Source of the DNA: CAVURW01 sp963743595
Lineage (GTDB): Bacteria; Verrucomicrobiota; Verrucomicrobiia; Methylacidiphilales; UBA1321
DNA length: 16,958 nucleotides
Direction of reading: 5' to 3'
Assembly (NCBI GenBank): GCA_963743595.1
Contig: CAVURW010000045.1
Location: 1 to 16,958 of the forward strand
The translations under genes were made by a program, and so were the position numbers. Position 1 is the first letter of the stretch, and every line of letters starts with the position of its first letter. Shown piece by piece: positions 5,971-12,627 of the stretch. The notes below the pieces were generated by a model, which was not told the DNA's origin, ran no database searches, and worked only from the letters and a program-made list of their open reading frames with translations.

Positions 5971-7566
5971 ATGGAAGAGACGAACTCGAGGCGCAAGATC
6001 GGCCTAGAGGATTGGGGTGGCTCCATTTTGCTGGAGGCCGGTTACACGAGTGGGCGCGAGCTGGGAAAAGCACTCGCTTTAGGGCGTGAACTGCTGGCGG
6101 CAGGCCCGATGGATGTCGACGAGTTGGTTGGTAAGATCCAAGCGAAAATTCCTCTGCCCGAACATGTGGTTTTGGTCGAGAATCGACCGGAGCCGGTGGC
6201 CTGGAGCGAGGCCTTGCGCCCGACCGGCCCGGAGGATGATCGGAACCTGATGCAAGTTCGCGCTAAGATGCGGGAGCTAATGAAATGCCCCGTATTGCAG
6301 GCGGGTGCGATCATGCCGGATGCGTGCCCAGCTGGTGGCGGCGAGGCCTCCATTCCCGTAGGCGGTGCGATCGTCGCCAAGAACGCGCTGCTCCCAGCGG
6401 CGCACTCGGCGGATATCGTCTGCTCCATGTACGCCACGTTTTTCACGAGTTCCCGTGAGACGGCGGATCTGATGGATAGTTTGGAGTGGTCGACCCGCTT
6501 TGGAATGGGCGGTCGCCGCCCGAACGAGCAGGTGGATCACCCCGTTATTTATGAGCCGGTTTGGGAGAATCGTTTTCTGCGCGGTCTTCAAGATTACGCC
6601 ATCAAGCACATGGCCGATCAGGGCGACGGAAATCACTTTGCTTACCTGGGACGGTTGAATGTTGCCAACGGTCTGGTGCACGAGCTGGAACGGGCGGGCT
6701 ACGAGAGCCTGGCGCGAAGCCTGCGCGGTCACGATGAGGTGAGCGTTCTCGTAACCCACCATGGGAGTCGCGGGCTGGGCGCGCAGGTCTACAAACGTGG
6801 CATGGATGCCGCAGTGAAGCATACCGAGCACGTGGCGACGGGGGTTCCTGCTGAGGCGAGCTGGCTGGATATGACCACGGAATCGGGCGAAGAGTACTGG
6901 GCGGCCTTGCAATATGTCTCCCGATGGACTTTGGCGAATCATCAATCGATCCACTCGCGGTTCATCGGTCGGAGTGGTTCGATTCGACTCGATAGCATCG
7001 GCAATGAGCATAACTTTGTGTGGCGTCGGGATGATCTTTACTATCACGGGAAGGGGGCCACCCCTGCGTGGAAGGATGCAGAGGGTCGTCCGCTGCTGGG
7101 TCTCATTCCGCTGAACATGGGCGCGGAGATTCTTTTTGTACTCGGCTCAGATAACGAGAAATTCCTCTCTTTTGCCCCACACGGCGCTGGGCGAAATCAC
7201 TCCCGCACGGAGATCTCGCGTGGGTTTCGAGATTCGGACGGGGAACTCGAACCGACCAAGATCAAGAAAACGATCGAAGACGCGACCCGCGGGCTGGACA
7301 TTCGCTGGTATTCCAAGCAGCCGGACATCACCGAGAGTCCGTTGGGCTACAAACCGGCCGCGCAGGTGAAATCGCAGATCGGTGAGTTCAACTTGGCCCG
7401 AGTTATCGGCGAAATTCAACCGCGCGGGTGCATCATGGCGGGCGCGTTCCCTAAGCCCTGGGAGACCGGATTTACCACCCCCAAGCAGCGTCGGCAAACC
7501 CAGCATCAGGCTGAGCGCCGCCGCACGAAGCAGGAGCTGCAGAATCGGAATTTCGACGAGGAGTAA
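5971..7566 (+). CDS. rtcB: RtcB-family RNA-splicing ligase, divergent
   Basis: A 531-residue cytoplasmic RNA ligase of the RtcB family, which joins 2',3'-cyclic phosphate or 3'-phosphate ends to 5'-OH ends using GTP and Mn2+. The metal and nucleotide ligands known in the family are present: D148/C151 in ADIVCSM, N221/H222 in GDGNHF, H263 in THHGSRGLG, H347/N348 in EHNF, and H404 in PHGAGR, the histidine that becomes guanylylated. The usual PDVHxGYGxPIGG block is changed to PDACPAGGGEASIPVGG (about 112-128). The protein is longer than the roughly 400 residues of E. coli RtcB and ends in a basic tail of about 45 residues rich in Arg, Lys and Gln. No archease, RtcA or PrfH gene is visible nearby. 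The next gene starts 97 bp downstream. An active ligase in RNA repair is likely; the exact substrate is unknown. Confidence 0.88.
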   Translation: MEETNSRRKIGLEDWGGSILLEAGYTSGRELGKALALGRELLAAGPMDVDELVGKIQAKIPLPEHVVLVENRPEPVAWSEALRPTGPEDDRNLMQVRAKMRELMKCPVLQAGAIMPDACPAGGGEASIPVGGAIVAKNALLPAAHSADIVCSMYATFFTSSRETADLMDSLEWSTRFGMGGRRPNEQVDHPVIYEPVWENRFLRGLQDYAIKHMADQGDGNHFAYLGRLNVANGLVHELERAGYESLARSLRGHDEVSVLVTHHGSRGLGAQVYKRGMDAAVKHTEHVATGVPAEASWLDMTTESGEEYWAALQYVSRWTLANHQSIHSRFIGRSGSIRLDSIGNEHNFVWRRDDLYYHGKGATPAWKDAEGRPLLGLIPLNMGAEILFVLGSDNEKFLSFAPHGAGRNHSRTEISRGFRDSDGELEPTKIKKTIEDATRGLDIRWYSKQPDITESPLGYKPAAQVKSQIGEFNLARVIGEIQPRGCIMAGAFPKPWETGFTTPKQRRQTQHQAERRRTKQELQNRNFDEE

Positions 7567-7663
7567 TCGCTCCGTGTTGAGCAGCGGGTATAAATCGCTT
7601 TACGAGCTGCCGGGAGTTCGGGCAGTTTCAAGCGGCACGCTACGTGCAGCAAGAACGCGGATT

Positions 7664-8158
7664 ATGTCATTGAGTCAAGATTTCATAGACGAACAGATCG
7701 ATATCGTCGGCGAGCAAAAGGTTCTTTTGTTAGCGGAGATGGAGGGTCTTTTACGCGCTGAAGAGGTGCTCGCTTACGTGAACTATAAAGCGGCGAGTTT
7801 CTCGCTTGAGATGACGGAAGAGCACCACGAAAACGATGATGTGCGCTCCCGCGCGGAGGAGGTGCTGACTGGAGCGTTAAAGGAATTTCGGCTGAAAGTT
7901 TGGCCCGGCAGGAGTGGCAGAGACGGCCATCTCAAGTACACGGAAGCCTTTTCGGCCTTGGAATCCGAGTGGAAAGTGCAGGGCGAGAACTCCAAGAAAG
8001 CTGGGGAAACTTGTGAAGACGCACTCTGGCTGGAAATGCCGCTGGAGGTGGCCTGTCGGCTGCAACTGATGTCAAAGATCGAGGCCGAGTCGGAAGTGCT
8101 GGAAGACAAGTTTAAGGACGCGATTCTAGAGGCACACAATAAAAGCCTTCTTGAGTAG
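7664..8158 (+). CDS. Hypothetical acidic helical protein downstream of the RtcB-like gene
   Basis: A 164-residue protein that is strongly acidic and predicted to be mostly helical (for example EQKVLLLAEMEGLLRAEEVL near residues 17-36, and IEAESEVLEDKFKDAILEAH near the end). No family is recognised; no signal peptide or membrane helix is seen. The frame is open further upstream, and GTG 7574 or TTG 7577 would add about 30 residues lying just after the RtcB stop. The ATG at 7664 fits best with where acidic protein-like sequence begins. A TATAAA at 7589-7594 could be a -10 box, without a good -35. Same strand and close spacing allow co-transcription with the ligase, but a shared function is inference. 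Confidence 0.65.
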   Translation: MSLSQDFIDEQIDIVGEQKVLLLAEMEGLLRAEEVLAYVNYKAASFSLEMTEEHHENDDVRSRAEEVLTGALKEFRLKVWPGRSGRDGHLKYTEAFSALESEWKVQGENSKKAGETCEDALWLEMPLEVACRLQLMSKIEAESEVLEDKFKDAILEAHNKSLLE

Positions 8159-8169
8159 AATCGGGCTTT
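8142..8169 (+). terminator. Hairpin spanning the stop codon, possible terminator
   Basis: AAAGCC (8142-8147) pairs with GGCTTT (8164-8169), and inside it TTCT pairs with AGAA around a five-base loop, with a 3-base bulge. It covers the TAG of the acidic protein gene. A GATTTTT run follows about six bases later, which is farther than usual for an intrinsic terminator. Confidence 0.35.
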
Positions 8170-8208
8170 AACATTGATTTTTAGGCGTTAGCGATTACCC
8201 TTTCTTAT

Positions 8209-8892
8209 ATGAAGAACAATAGGGCTTCTAAACGCCGCGCGGGCTTCACCCTCATTGAAATTATGGTTGTCATCACCATAATTGGTATTTTACTCGGCCT
8301 GGGGCTTCCAGCCATTTTCGGTGCTCTTAAGAGTGCAAAAGAGCAGGCATCGGCGGCGAATGCTCATAACATCGCGATCGCCATGTTTCTTTATGCGAAT
8401 GATAACAATGGAATTTATCCCGCAGAAACCGGAACTTCCTACACCGCATTTCAGGTGCTGTATAGTGGGAAGTACTTAACCGATCCGGCCAATCTCATTC
8501 TTCCCAATACCACCGCCAAAAGCACCACTCCCAACGGCGACACCATAACGCTGGCAGCGAATAACAATTGCTGGCAGTACGTGGTGAACGGCAGCGGTCC
8601 GCTCACGGGAAATGATCCCTACAGTTGCTTGCTGATTTGCTCGAACACCGGTTCGACCCCAACGCTCTCCTCAGCGACTGGAGATTCCACTGCGACGTCT
8701 TCCAGTTCGGTGACCTTAACATCAGGTCCGACGATTCCCTGGGGGACCGACGGCGTAACAGCGGCTTACCTGGACCAGTCATCGAGGTTCCTGAAATCGA
8801 CGAGCAGTTCCGGGTCGAGTTTTACGGTTAACCTGACCAACAGCGGTTTTTCTGTTCCGACCGGTTCGACCTACACGGTGACAGCACCGTAA
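8209..8892 (+). CDS. Type II secretion-like pseudopilin, copy 1
   Basis: A 227-residue protein with a type III (prepilin) signal: a basic leader of 12 residues ending in RRAG, cleavage before F13, Glu at mature position 5 (FTLIE) and a long hydrophobic helix that packs in the pilus core. After the helix, NAHNIAIAMFLYANDNNGIYP resembles the GspG class of major pseudopilins, with a larger C-terminal domain rich in Ser, Thr, Gly and Asn. Conserved cysteines occur in NCWQY and LLICSN; a third cysteine in DPYSC is absent from the paralog. It would be processed by a prepilin peptidase and act in a pseudopilus or type IV filament. None of the secretion machinery is in the window. Many such orphan genes exist in Verrucomicrobiota. 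The start is ATG 8209, with no ribosome-binding site. Confidence 0.88.
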   Translation: MKNNRASKRRAGFTLIEIMVVITIIGILLGLGLPAIFGALKSAKEQASAANAHNIAIAMFLYANDNNGIYPAETGTSYTAFQVLYSGKYLTDPANLILPNTTAKSTTPNGDTITLAANNNCWQYVVNGSGPLTGNDPYSCLLICSNTGSTPTLSSATGDSTATSSSSVTLTSGPTIPWGTDGVTAAYLDQSSRFLKSTSSSGSSFTVNLTNSGFSVPTGSTYTVTAP

Positions 8893-8925
8893 GGCGGGTT
8901 TCGATAGAAATCGCTGTTACTGCAA

Positions 8926-8954
8926 TTGACTCGCAAGCATTATGTCGTTATACT
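8926..8954 (+). promoter_or_regulatory. Sigma-70 type promoter of the second pseudopilin gene
   Basis: TTGACT (8926-8931) and TATACT (8949-8954) are each five of six matches to the sigma-70 boxes and are separated by exactly 17 bp. The start site is expected at 8961-8962, on or next to the ATG at 8962. The mRNA should therefore have no leader, which fits the absence of a Shine-Dalgarno sequence. Confidence 0.65.
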
Positions 8955-8961
8955 GTTTAGT

Positions 8962-9648
8962 ATGATGAATCGCTTTAAAAAATCCCCAGGCAAAAGAGGC
9001 TTCACGTTAATTGAGATCATGGTGGTCATAGCCATCATCGGGATACTACTGAGTCTCGCCATTCCGGCGATATTCGCTGCATTGCGAAGCGCTCGGGAAC
9101 AGGCCTCGGCTGAAAATGCCCATAACATGGCAACAGCGCTGTTCCTCTATGCTGGTGATAACAATGGCAATTACCCCGCTGAAACGGGTACATCGTACAC
9201 CGCATTTCAATTGCTGTTTAACGGCAATTACCTGACCGCTCCTGCCAACCTCATCCTCCCCTATTCCTCGGCAACGGTAGCGAAACCGGTCTCTGGAGTC
9301 GTTACTCTGGCCGCCACGAACAACTGCTGGCAATACGTGGTGAATAGCGGCGGTCCGCTCCGGGGCACCGACCCCACCGATACGCTTCTCATCTGCTCAA
9401 ATACCGGTTCCACTCCCACACTTTCCTCCGATGTAGGTAGTGGTCCTACAGAAACGTCCAGTCCTGTCAACCTAACCACCGGACCCACAGTCCCCTGGGG
9501 AACCGACGGTGTGACAGCGGCCTACCTGGACCAATCCTCCAGGTTCATCCGTGCAATGGGGAGCAGCACCGGCAGCTACGCGGTCAATTTAACGGAGCCG
9601 GGATTTTCGGTGCCGACCGGTTCGACCTACACGGTCACTGCACCCTAG
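8962..9648 (+). CDS. Type II secretion-like pseudopilin, copy 2
   Basis: A 228-residue paralog of the preceding gene, about 70 percent identical by eye over the mature region, with the same prepilin signal (KRG then FTLIE), long hydrophobic helix, DNNGNYPAETGTSYTAFQ block, two conserved cysteines (NCWQY, LLICSN) and the same ending, GSTYTVTAP. A TTG at 8926 would extend the frame but lies in the -35 box of the promoter. Two adjacent ATG codons (8962, 8965) are both possible; 8965 gives exactly the length of copy 1, while 8962 coincides with the predicted transcription start. Differences between the copies concentrate in the middle (about residues 85-110) and in the Ser/Thr-rich region at 150-165. 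Its own promoter implies separate regulation from copy 1. Confidence 0.88.
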   Translation: MMNRFKKSPGKRGFTLIEIMVVIAIIGILLSLAIPAIFAALRSAREQASAENAHNMATALFLYAGDNNGNYPAETGTSYTAFQLLFNGNYLTAPANLILPYSSATVAKPVSGVVTLAATNNCWQYVVNSGGPLRGTDPTDTLLICSNTGSTPTLSSDVGSGPTETSSPVNLTTGPTVPWGTDGVTAAYLDQSSRFIRAMGSSTGSYAVNLTEPGFSVPTGSTYTVTAP

Positions 9649-9664
9649 CTGAACCACAGCCGCT

Positions 9665-9693
9665 CGCCTGGGTTGAATCTAAAAGCCCAGGCG
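9665..9693 (+). terminator. Stem-loop after the pseudopilin pair
   Basis: CGCCTGGG (9665-9672) and CCCAGGCG (9686-9693) form a perfect 8-bp GC-rich stem with a 13-base loop, 17 bp after the stop of the second pseudopilin. The following bases are only moderately U-rich (GTTTTCC at about 9704-9710), so it is a likely but not textbook terminator separating the pilins from the glycosidase genes. Confidence 0.5.
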
Positions 9694-9770
9694 TGTTCGT
9701 AGAGTTTTCCCGAGGCTCAAGACAAGCTGTAAGCACAGCTATCTAATAAATCGCTGCAACTAATCTTACG

Positions 9771-12464
9771 TTGCGGAATTACAGTCTTAAGGTGAAAAAT
9801 TACAAATTCGGTTTCATTGGGTTGGTTCTATTCACAATTTGTGCTCGTTTGCAGGGTGATCCCTTGCCTGAGCCCGTCGCTCTCTCCAGCGGATGGCAAT
9901 TACAGGATGTCGCGAAAGTTACGGAATCTGGCGACGCCCTATCCCGCTCCGATTTTCACCCCGATAATAAATGGTATGCGGCAACCGTTCCAGGCACGGT
10001 CCTGACCAGTCTGGTGAACGATGGCGTCTATCCTGAGCCTCTCTACGGTGAGAACAATCGGCCCGATAAGATTCCGGAATCGCTTTGTCGCACATCGTAT
10101 TGGTATCGAACGACCGTTAAGGTCCCAGCCACCTACAGTGGACATAAGATCTGGCTCAACTTTGACGGCATCAATTACCACGCGGATGTGTGGGTAAACG
10201 GGAAAAAGGAGGGCTCGATTGCGGGTGCATTTGCTCGCGGCAAATTCGACATCACTGCCGATGTAAAGCCGGGTGGGGTCGCGACTGTGGCGGTCTTCGT
10301 TTCGCCGCAACCGCACCCCGGGAATCCCCAGGAGCAGACCATTGCTGCAGGCGTCGGGAAAAACGGCGGCATCACGGCTGTGGATGGCCCCACGTTTCTT
10401 TGCACGATTGGCTGGGATTGGATTCCGGGGATTCGAGATCGCAACACCGGCATTTGGCAGAAGGTTTTTCTCTCCGCGTCCGGCCCTGTCTTGATTCAAG
10501 AACCTCTCGTCACCTCCGACTTGCCGCTACCCAAGCTCGATTCTGCGGACATCAAAATCCAGGTGAAATTGCAAAACCTCACCGATAAGCCGGTACAAGG
10601 ATTTCTCCAAGGCACATTCGGTACAGTGGCCTTTAAACAAGATGTGAAACTGGATGCAAATTCCAACCAGCAAGTGACGCTCGATCCCTCGTCCCATCCG
10701 GAACTGCACCTGCAAAATCCCAAGCTCTGGTGGCCGAATGGCTTCGGCCTGCCAAACCTCTACCCTGTCCACCTCGCCTTCACCACGAACGGCACGGACT
10801 CCGACTCGACCGACTTTTCATTCGGCATTCGCAAGATCACCTATTCAGTGCCCGGAACCGAAAATCTTACGGTCTCTGTCAACGGTGTTAAGGTGATGTG
10901 TAAGGGCGGAGACTGGGGCATGGATGAAGGGATGAAGCGCATTCCGCGAGATCGGCTCGAGGCGCAAATTCGTATGCACCAGATCGCGAACTACACGATC
11001 ATCCGGAATTGGGTGGGCCAAAGCACCGGCGAGGACTTCTATGAGCTGTGTGACAAGTACGGCATCATGCTTTGGGACGAGTTCTTCCAGCCGAATCCCT
11101 CCGATGGGCCGAATCCAACCGATCTGGACATGTACATGGCGAATGCCCGGGAAAAAATCGTTCGCTACCGGAATCACGCCAGCATCGCGATTTGGTGTGG
11201 GCGCAATGAGGGCACGCCGCCTCCAAATATCAACGAAGCTTTGCAGAAATTGATGACCGAGCTGGAACCGGTGCGGCTCTATCAACCGAGCTCCACATCG
11301 GGGCATGGCGTCAAATCGGGTGGCCCGTATCATTGGCGGACGCCCCAAGAGTTTTACAAGTTCAATGAGCCGTTTAAAACGGAGATTGGCAGCGTTTCCG
11401 TCCCGACTCTGGAAGCCGTCCATGCGATGATGCCGCAGAAGGATTGGGAGACGATCAATGACGACTGGGCTGAGCACGATCTGGCTCGAGGCGCGCAAGG
11501 CGGAGACCGTTACCCGCAAACACTGAACATGCGGTATGGAACCGCACTGAATCTCCCCGATTTCGTAAGAAAAGCGCAGCTCATGAATTATGAGGCCTTT
11601 CGTGCGATGTACGAAGGCCGCTTCGTCAAGCTATTTAGCCCTGCCTCCGGAGTCATCACCTGGATGAGTAACCCCTCGCAACCCAGCTTCGTGTGGCAGC
11701 TCTACAGCTACGATTTGGAGCCGAACGCCGCGCTGTACGGAACTTGTAAGGCGTGTGAGCCGGTGCACATCATGTTGAACGAGAGCACTGGGCATGTTCA
11801 CGTGATCAATAACCAGGGAACACCTCTCAGCGGCGCACACGCCTCGTTGGAAGTCTATAATCTGGACGGCACAAGTGCATACAAAAACAATTGGACCGTG
11901 GAAGCCCCCGGCAGCCAAGCTACTGATCTCGGTGCGGTCGAATGGCCCGCAAGCCTCTCCACAGTGCACTTCGTGAAGCTGAAGTTGCAGGATTCAACCG
12001 GTCAACCGCTCTCGGACAATTTCTATTGGCGCGGAGTTACCGGGCATGAAAACGATCTAAAGGACTTAGACACGATGGCTAGCGTTCCCTTGGAAATTCA
12101 TATGAACCGGCACGATGCCGATGGCAAATGCCTACTCGATGTGACTCTCTCAAATCCGACCGATCACATCGCCCTTATGGCCCACGTTCAATTGCGTCGA
12201 AAAACCTCGAATGAGCGCGTTTTGCCAGTCTTTTACTCAGACAACTACGTATCGCTCGTCCCGCACGAAACGAAAACACTGACGGTGGAAGCCGCCGAAT
12301 CCGATCTCAATGGTGAAAAGCCTGAGCTTGCTGTGGATGGCTGGAACATTGCCGTCGGCAAGTCTGACCCAGATATCGAGTTGAACGCTGAAGCGATTCC
12401 GGCGAACTCGCCAACAACGAATATCTCAATCGCGGGCGCGGCTCCCGTATCGGCACCGAAATAG
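9771..12464 (+). CDS. Secreted GH2 glycoside hydrolase, beta-mannosidase-like
   Basis: An 897-residue exported enzyme that would remove a terminal beta-linked sugar from oligosaccharides. An N-terminal signal peptide (about residues 9-29) ends near ARLQG. The GH2 order is visible: sugar-binding jelly roll (about 38-200, with WYAATVPGTVLTSL and WLNFDGINYHADVWVNG), immunoglobulin-like domain (to about 340, ending WWPNGFGLPNLYP), TIM barrel with KGGDWGMDEGMKR, RNWVG and YGIMLWDEF, then further beta domains. The probable acid/base is E480 in WCGRNEG and the nucleophile E538 in KTEIGS. The WCGxNE motif favours a beta-mannosidase or mannosylglycoprotein beta-mannosidase type over the exo-glucosaminidase type, whose acid/base is Asp. 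Start choice is uncertain: TTG 9771 or GTG 9792; both keep the signal peptide. The next gene is another exported glycosidase. Confidence 0.88.
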   Translation: MRNYSLKVKNYKFGFIGLVLFTICARLQGDPLPEPVALSSGWQLQDVAKVTESGDALSRSDFHPDNKWYAATVPGTVLTSLVNDGVYPEPLYGENNRPDKIPESLCRTSYWYRTTVKVPATYSGHKIWLNFDGINYHADVWVNGKKEGSIAGAFARGKFDITADVKPGGVATVAVFVSPQPHPGNPQEQTIAAGVGKNGGITAVDGPTFLCTIGWDWIPGIRDRNTGIWQKVFLSASGPVLIQEPLVTSDLPLPKLDSADIKIQVKLQNLTDKPVQGFLQGTFGTVAFKQDVKLDANSNQQVTLDPSSHPELHLQNPKLWWPNGFGLPNLYPVHLAFTTNGTDSDSTDFSFGIRKITYSVPGTENLTVSVNGVKVMCKGGDWGMDEGMKRIPRDRLEAQIRMHQIANYTIIRNWVGQSTGEDFYELCDKYGIMLWDEFFQPNPSDGPNPTDLDMYMANAREKIVRYRNHASIAIWCGRNEGTPPPNINEALQKLMTELEPVRLYQPSSTSGHGVKSGGPYHWRTPQEFYKFNEPFKTEIGSVSVPTLEAVHAMMPQKDWETINDDWAEHDLARGAQGGDRYPQTLNMRYGTALNLPDFVRKAQLMNYEAFRAMYEGRFVKLFSPASGVITWMSNPSQPSFVWQLYSYDLEPNAALYGTCKACEPVHIMLNESTGHVHVINNQGTPLSGAHASLEVYNLDGTSAYKNNWTVEAPGSQATDLGAVEWPASLSTVHFVKLKLQDSTGQPLSDNFYWRGVTGHENDLKDLDTMASVPLEIHMNRHDADGKCLLDVTLSNPTDHIALMAHVQLRRKTSNERVLPVFYSDNYVSLVPHETKTLTVEAAESDLNGEKPELAVDGWNIAVGKSDPDIELNAEAIPANSPTTNISIAGAAPVSAPK

Positions 12465-12484
12465 ATCGGTGCCGACGGTGCCGA
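12450..12484 (+). other. Hairpin around the GH2 stop codon with duplicated 3' arm
   Basis: TCGGCACCGA (12450-12459) and TCGGTGCCGA (12466-12475) are exact reverse complements with a six-base loop, AATAGA, that contains the TAG stop codon. The right arm is repeated in tandem: CGGTGCCGA at 12467-12475 and again at 12476-12484, so two alternative stems are possible. No U-tract follows. It may slow ribosomes at the stop, protect the 3' end or act as a rho-independent-like barrier. Confidence 0.5.
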
Positions 12485-12627
12485 CTGCACAATTGCGCAA
12501 TCGACAGACATCGCTCGAATGAAATGAGACCCACCACCCTGAGACTCCAAGGAGCGCACCTAATACTCGGCGTGGTGAGACAGATTGACATGACAGCCCT
12601 AGTGGATTCCATGGTAACTACTGCTTT

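Noticed and set aside
6277..7047. Long minus-strand frame of 256 codons opposite the RtcB-like gene
   Set aside because: It is antisense to a gene with all catalytic motifs; high GC content explains the long open frame.
10845..11519. Minus-strand frame of 224 codons opposite the GH2 gene
   Set aside because: Antisense shadow of the catalytic domain, no family features.
12585..12620. Promoter for the GH127 gene using the perfect TTGACA at 12585
   Set aside because: No -10 box lies 15-19 bp downstream; the nearest candidate, TAACTA, is 24 bp away.
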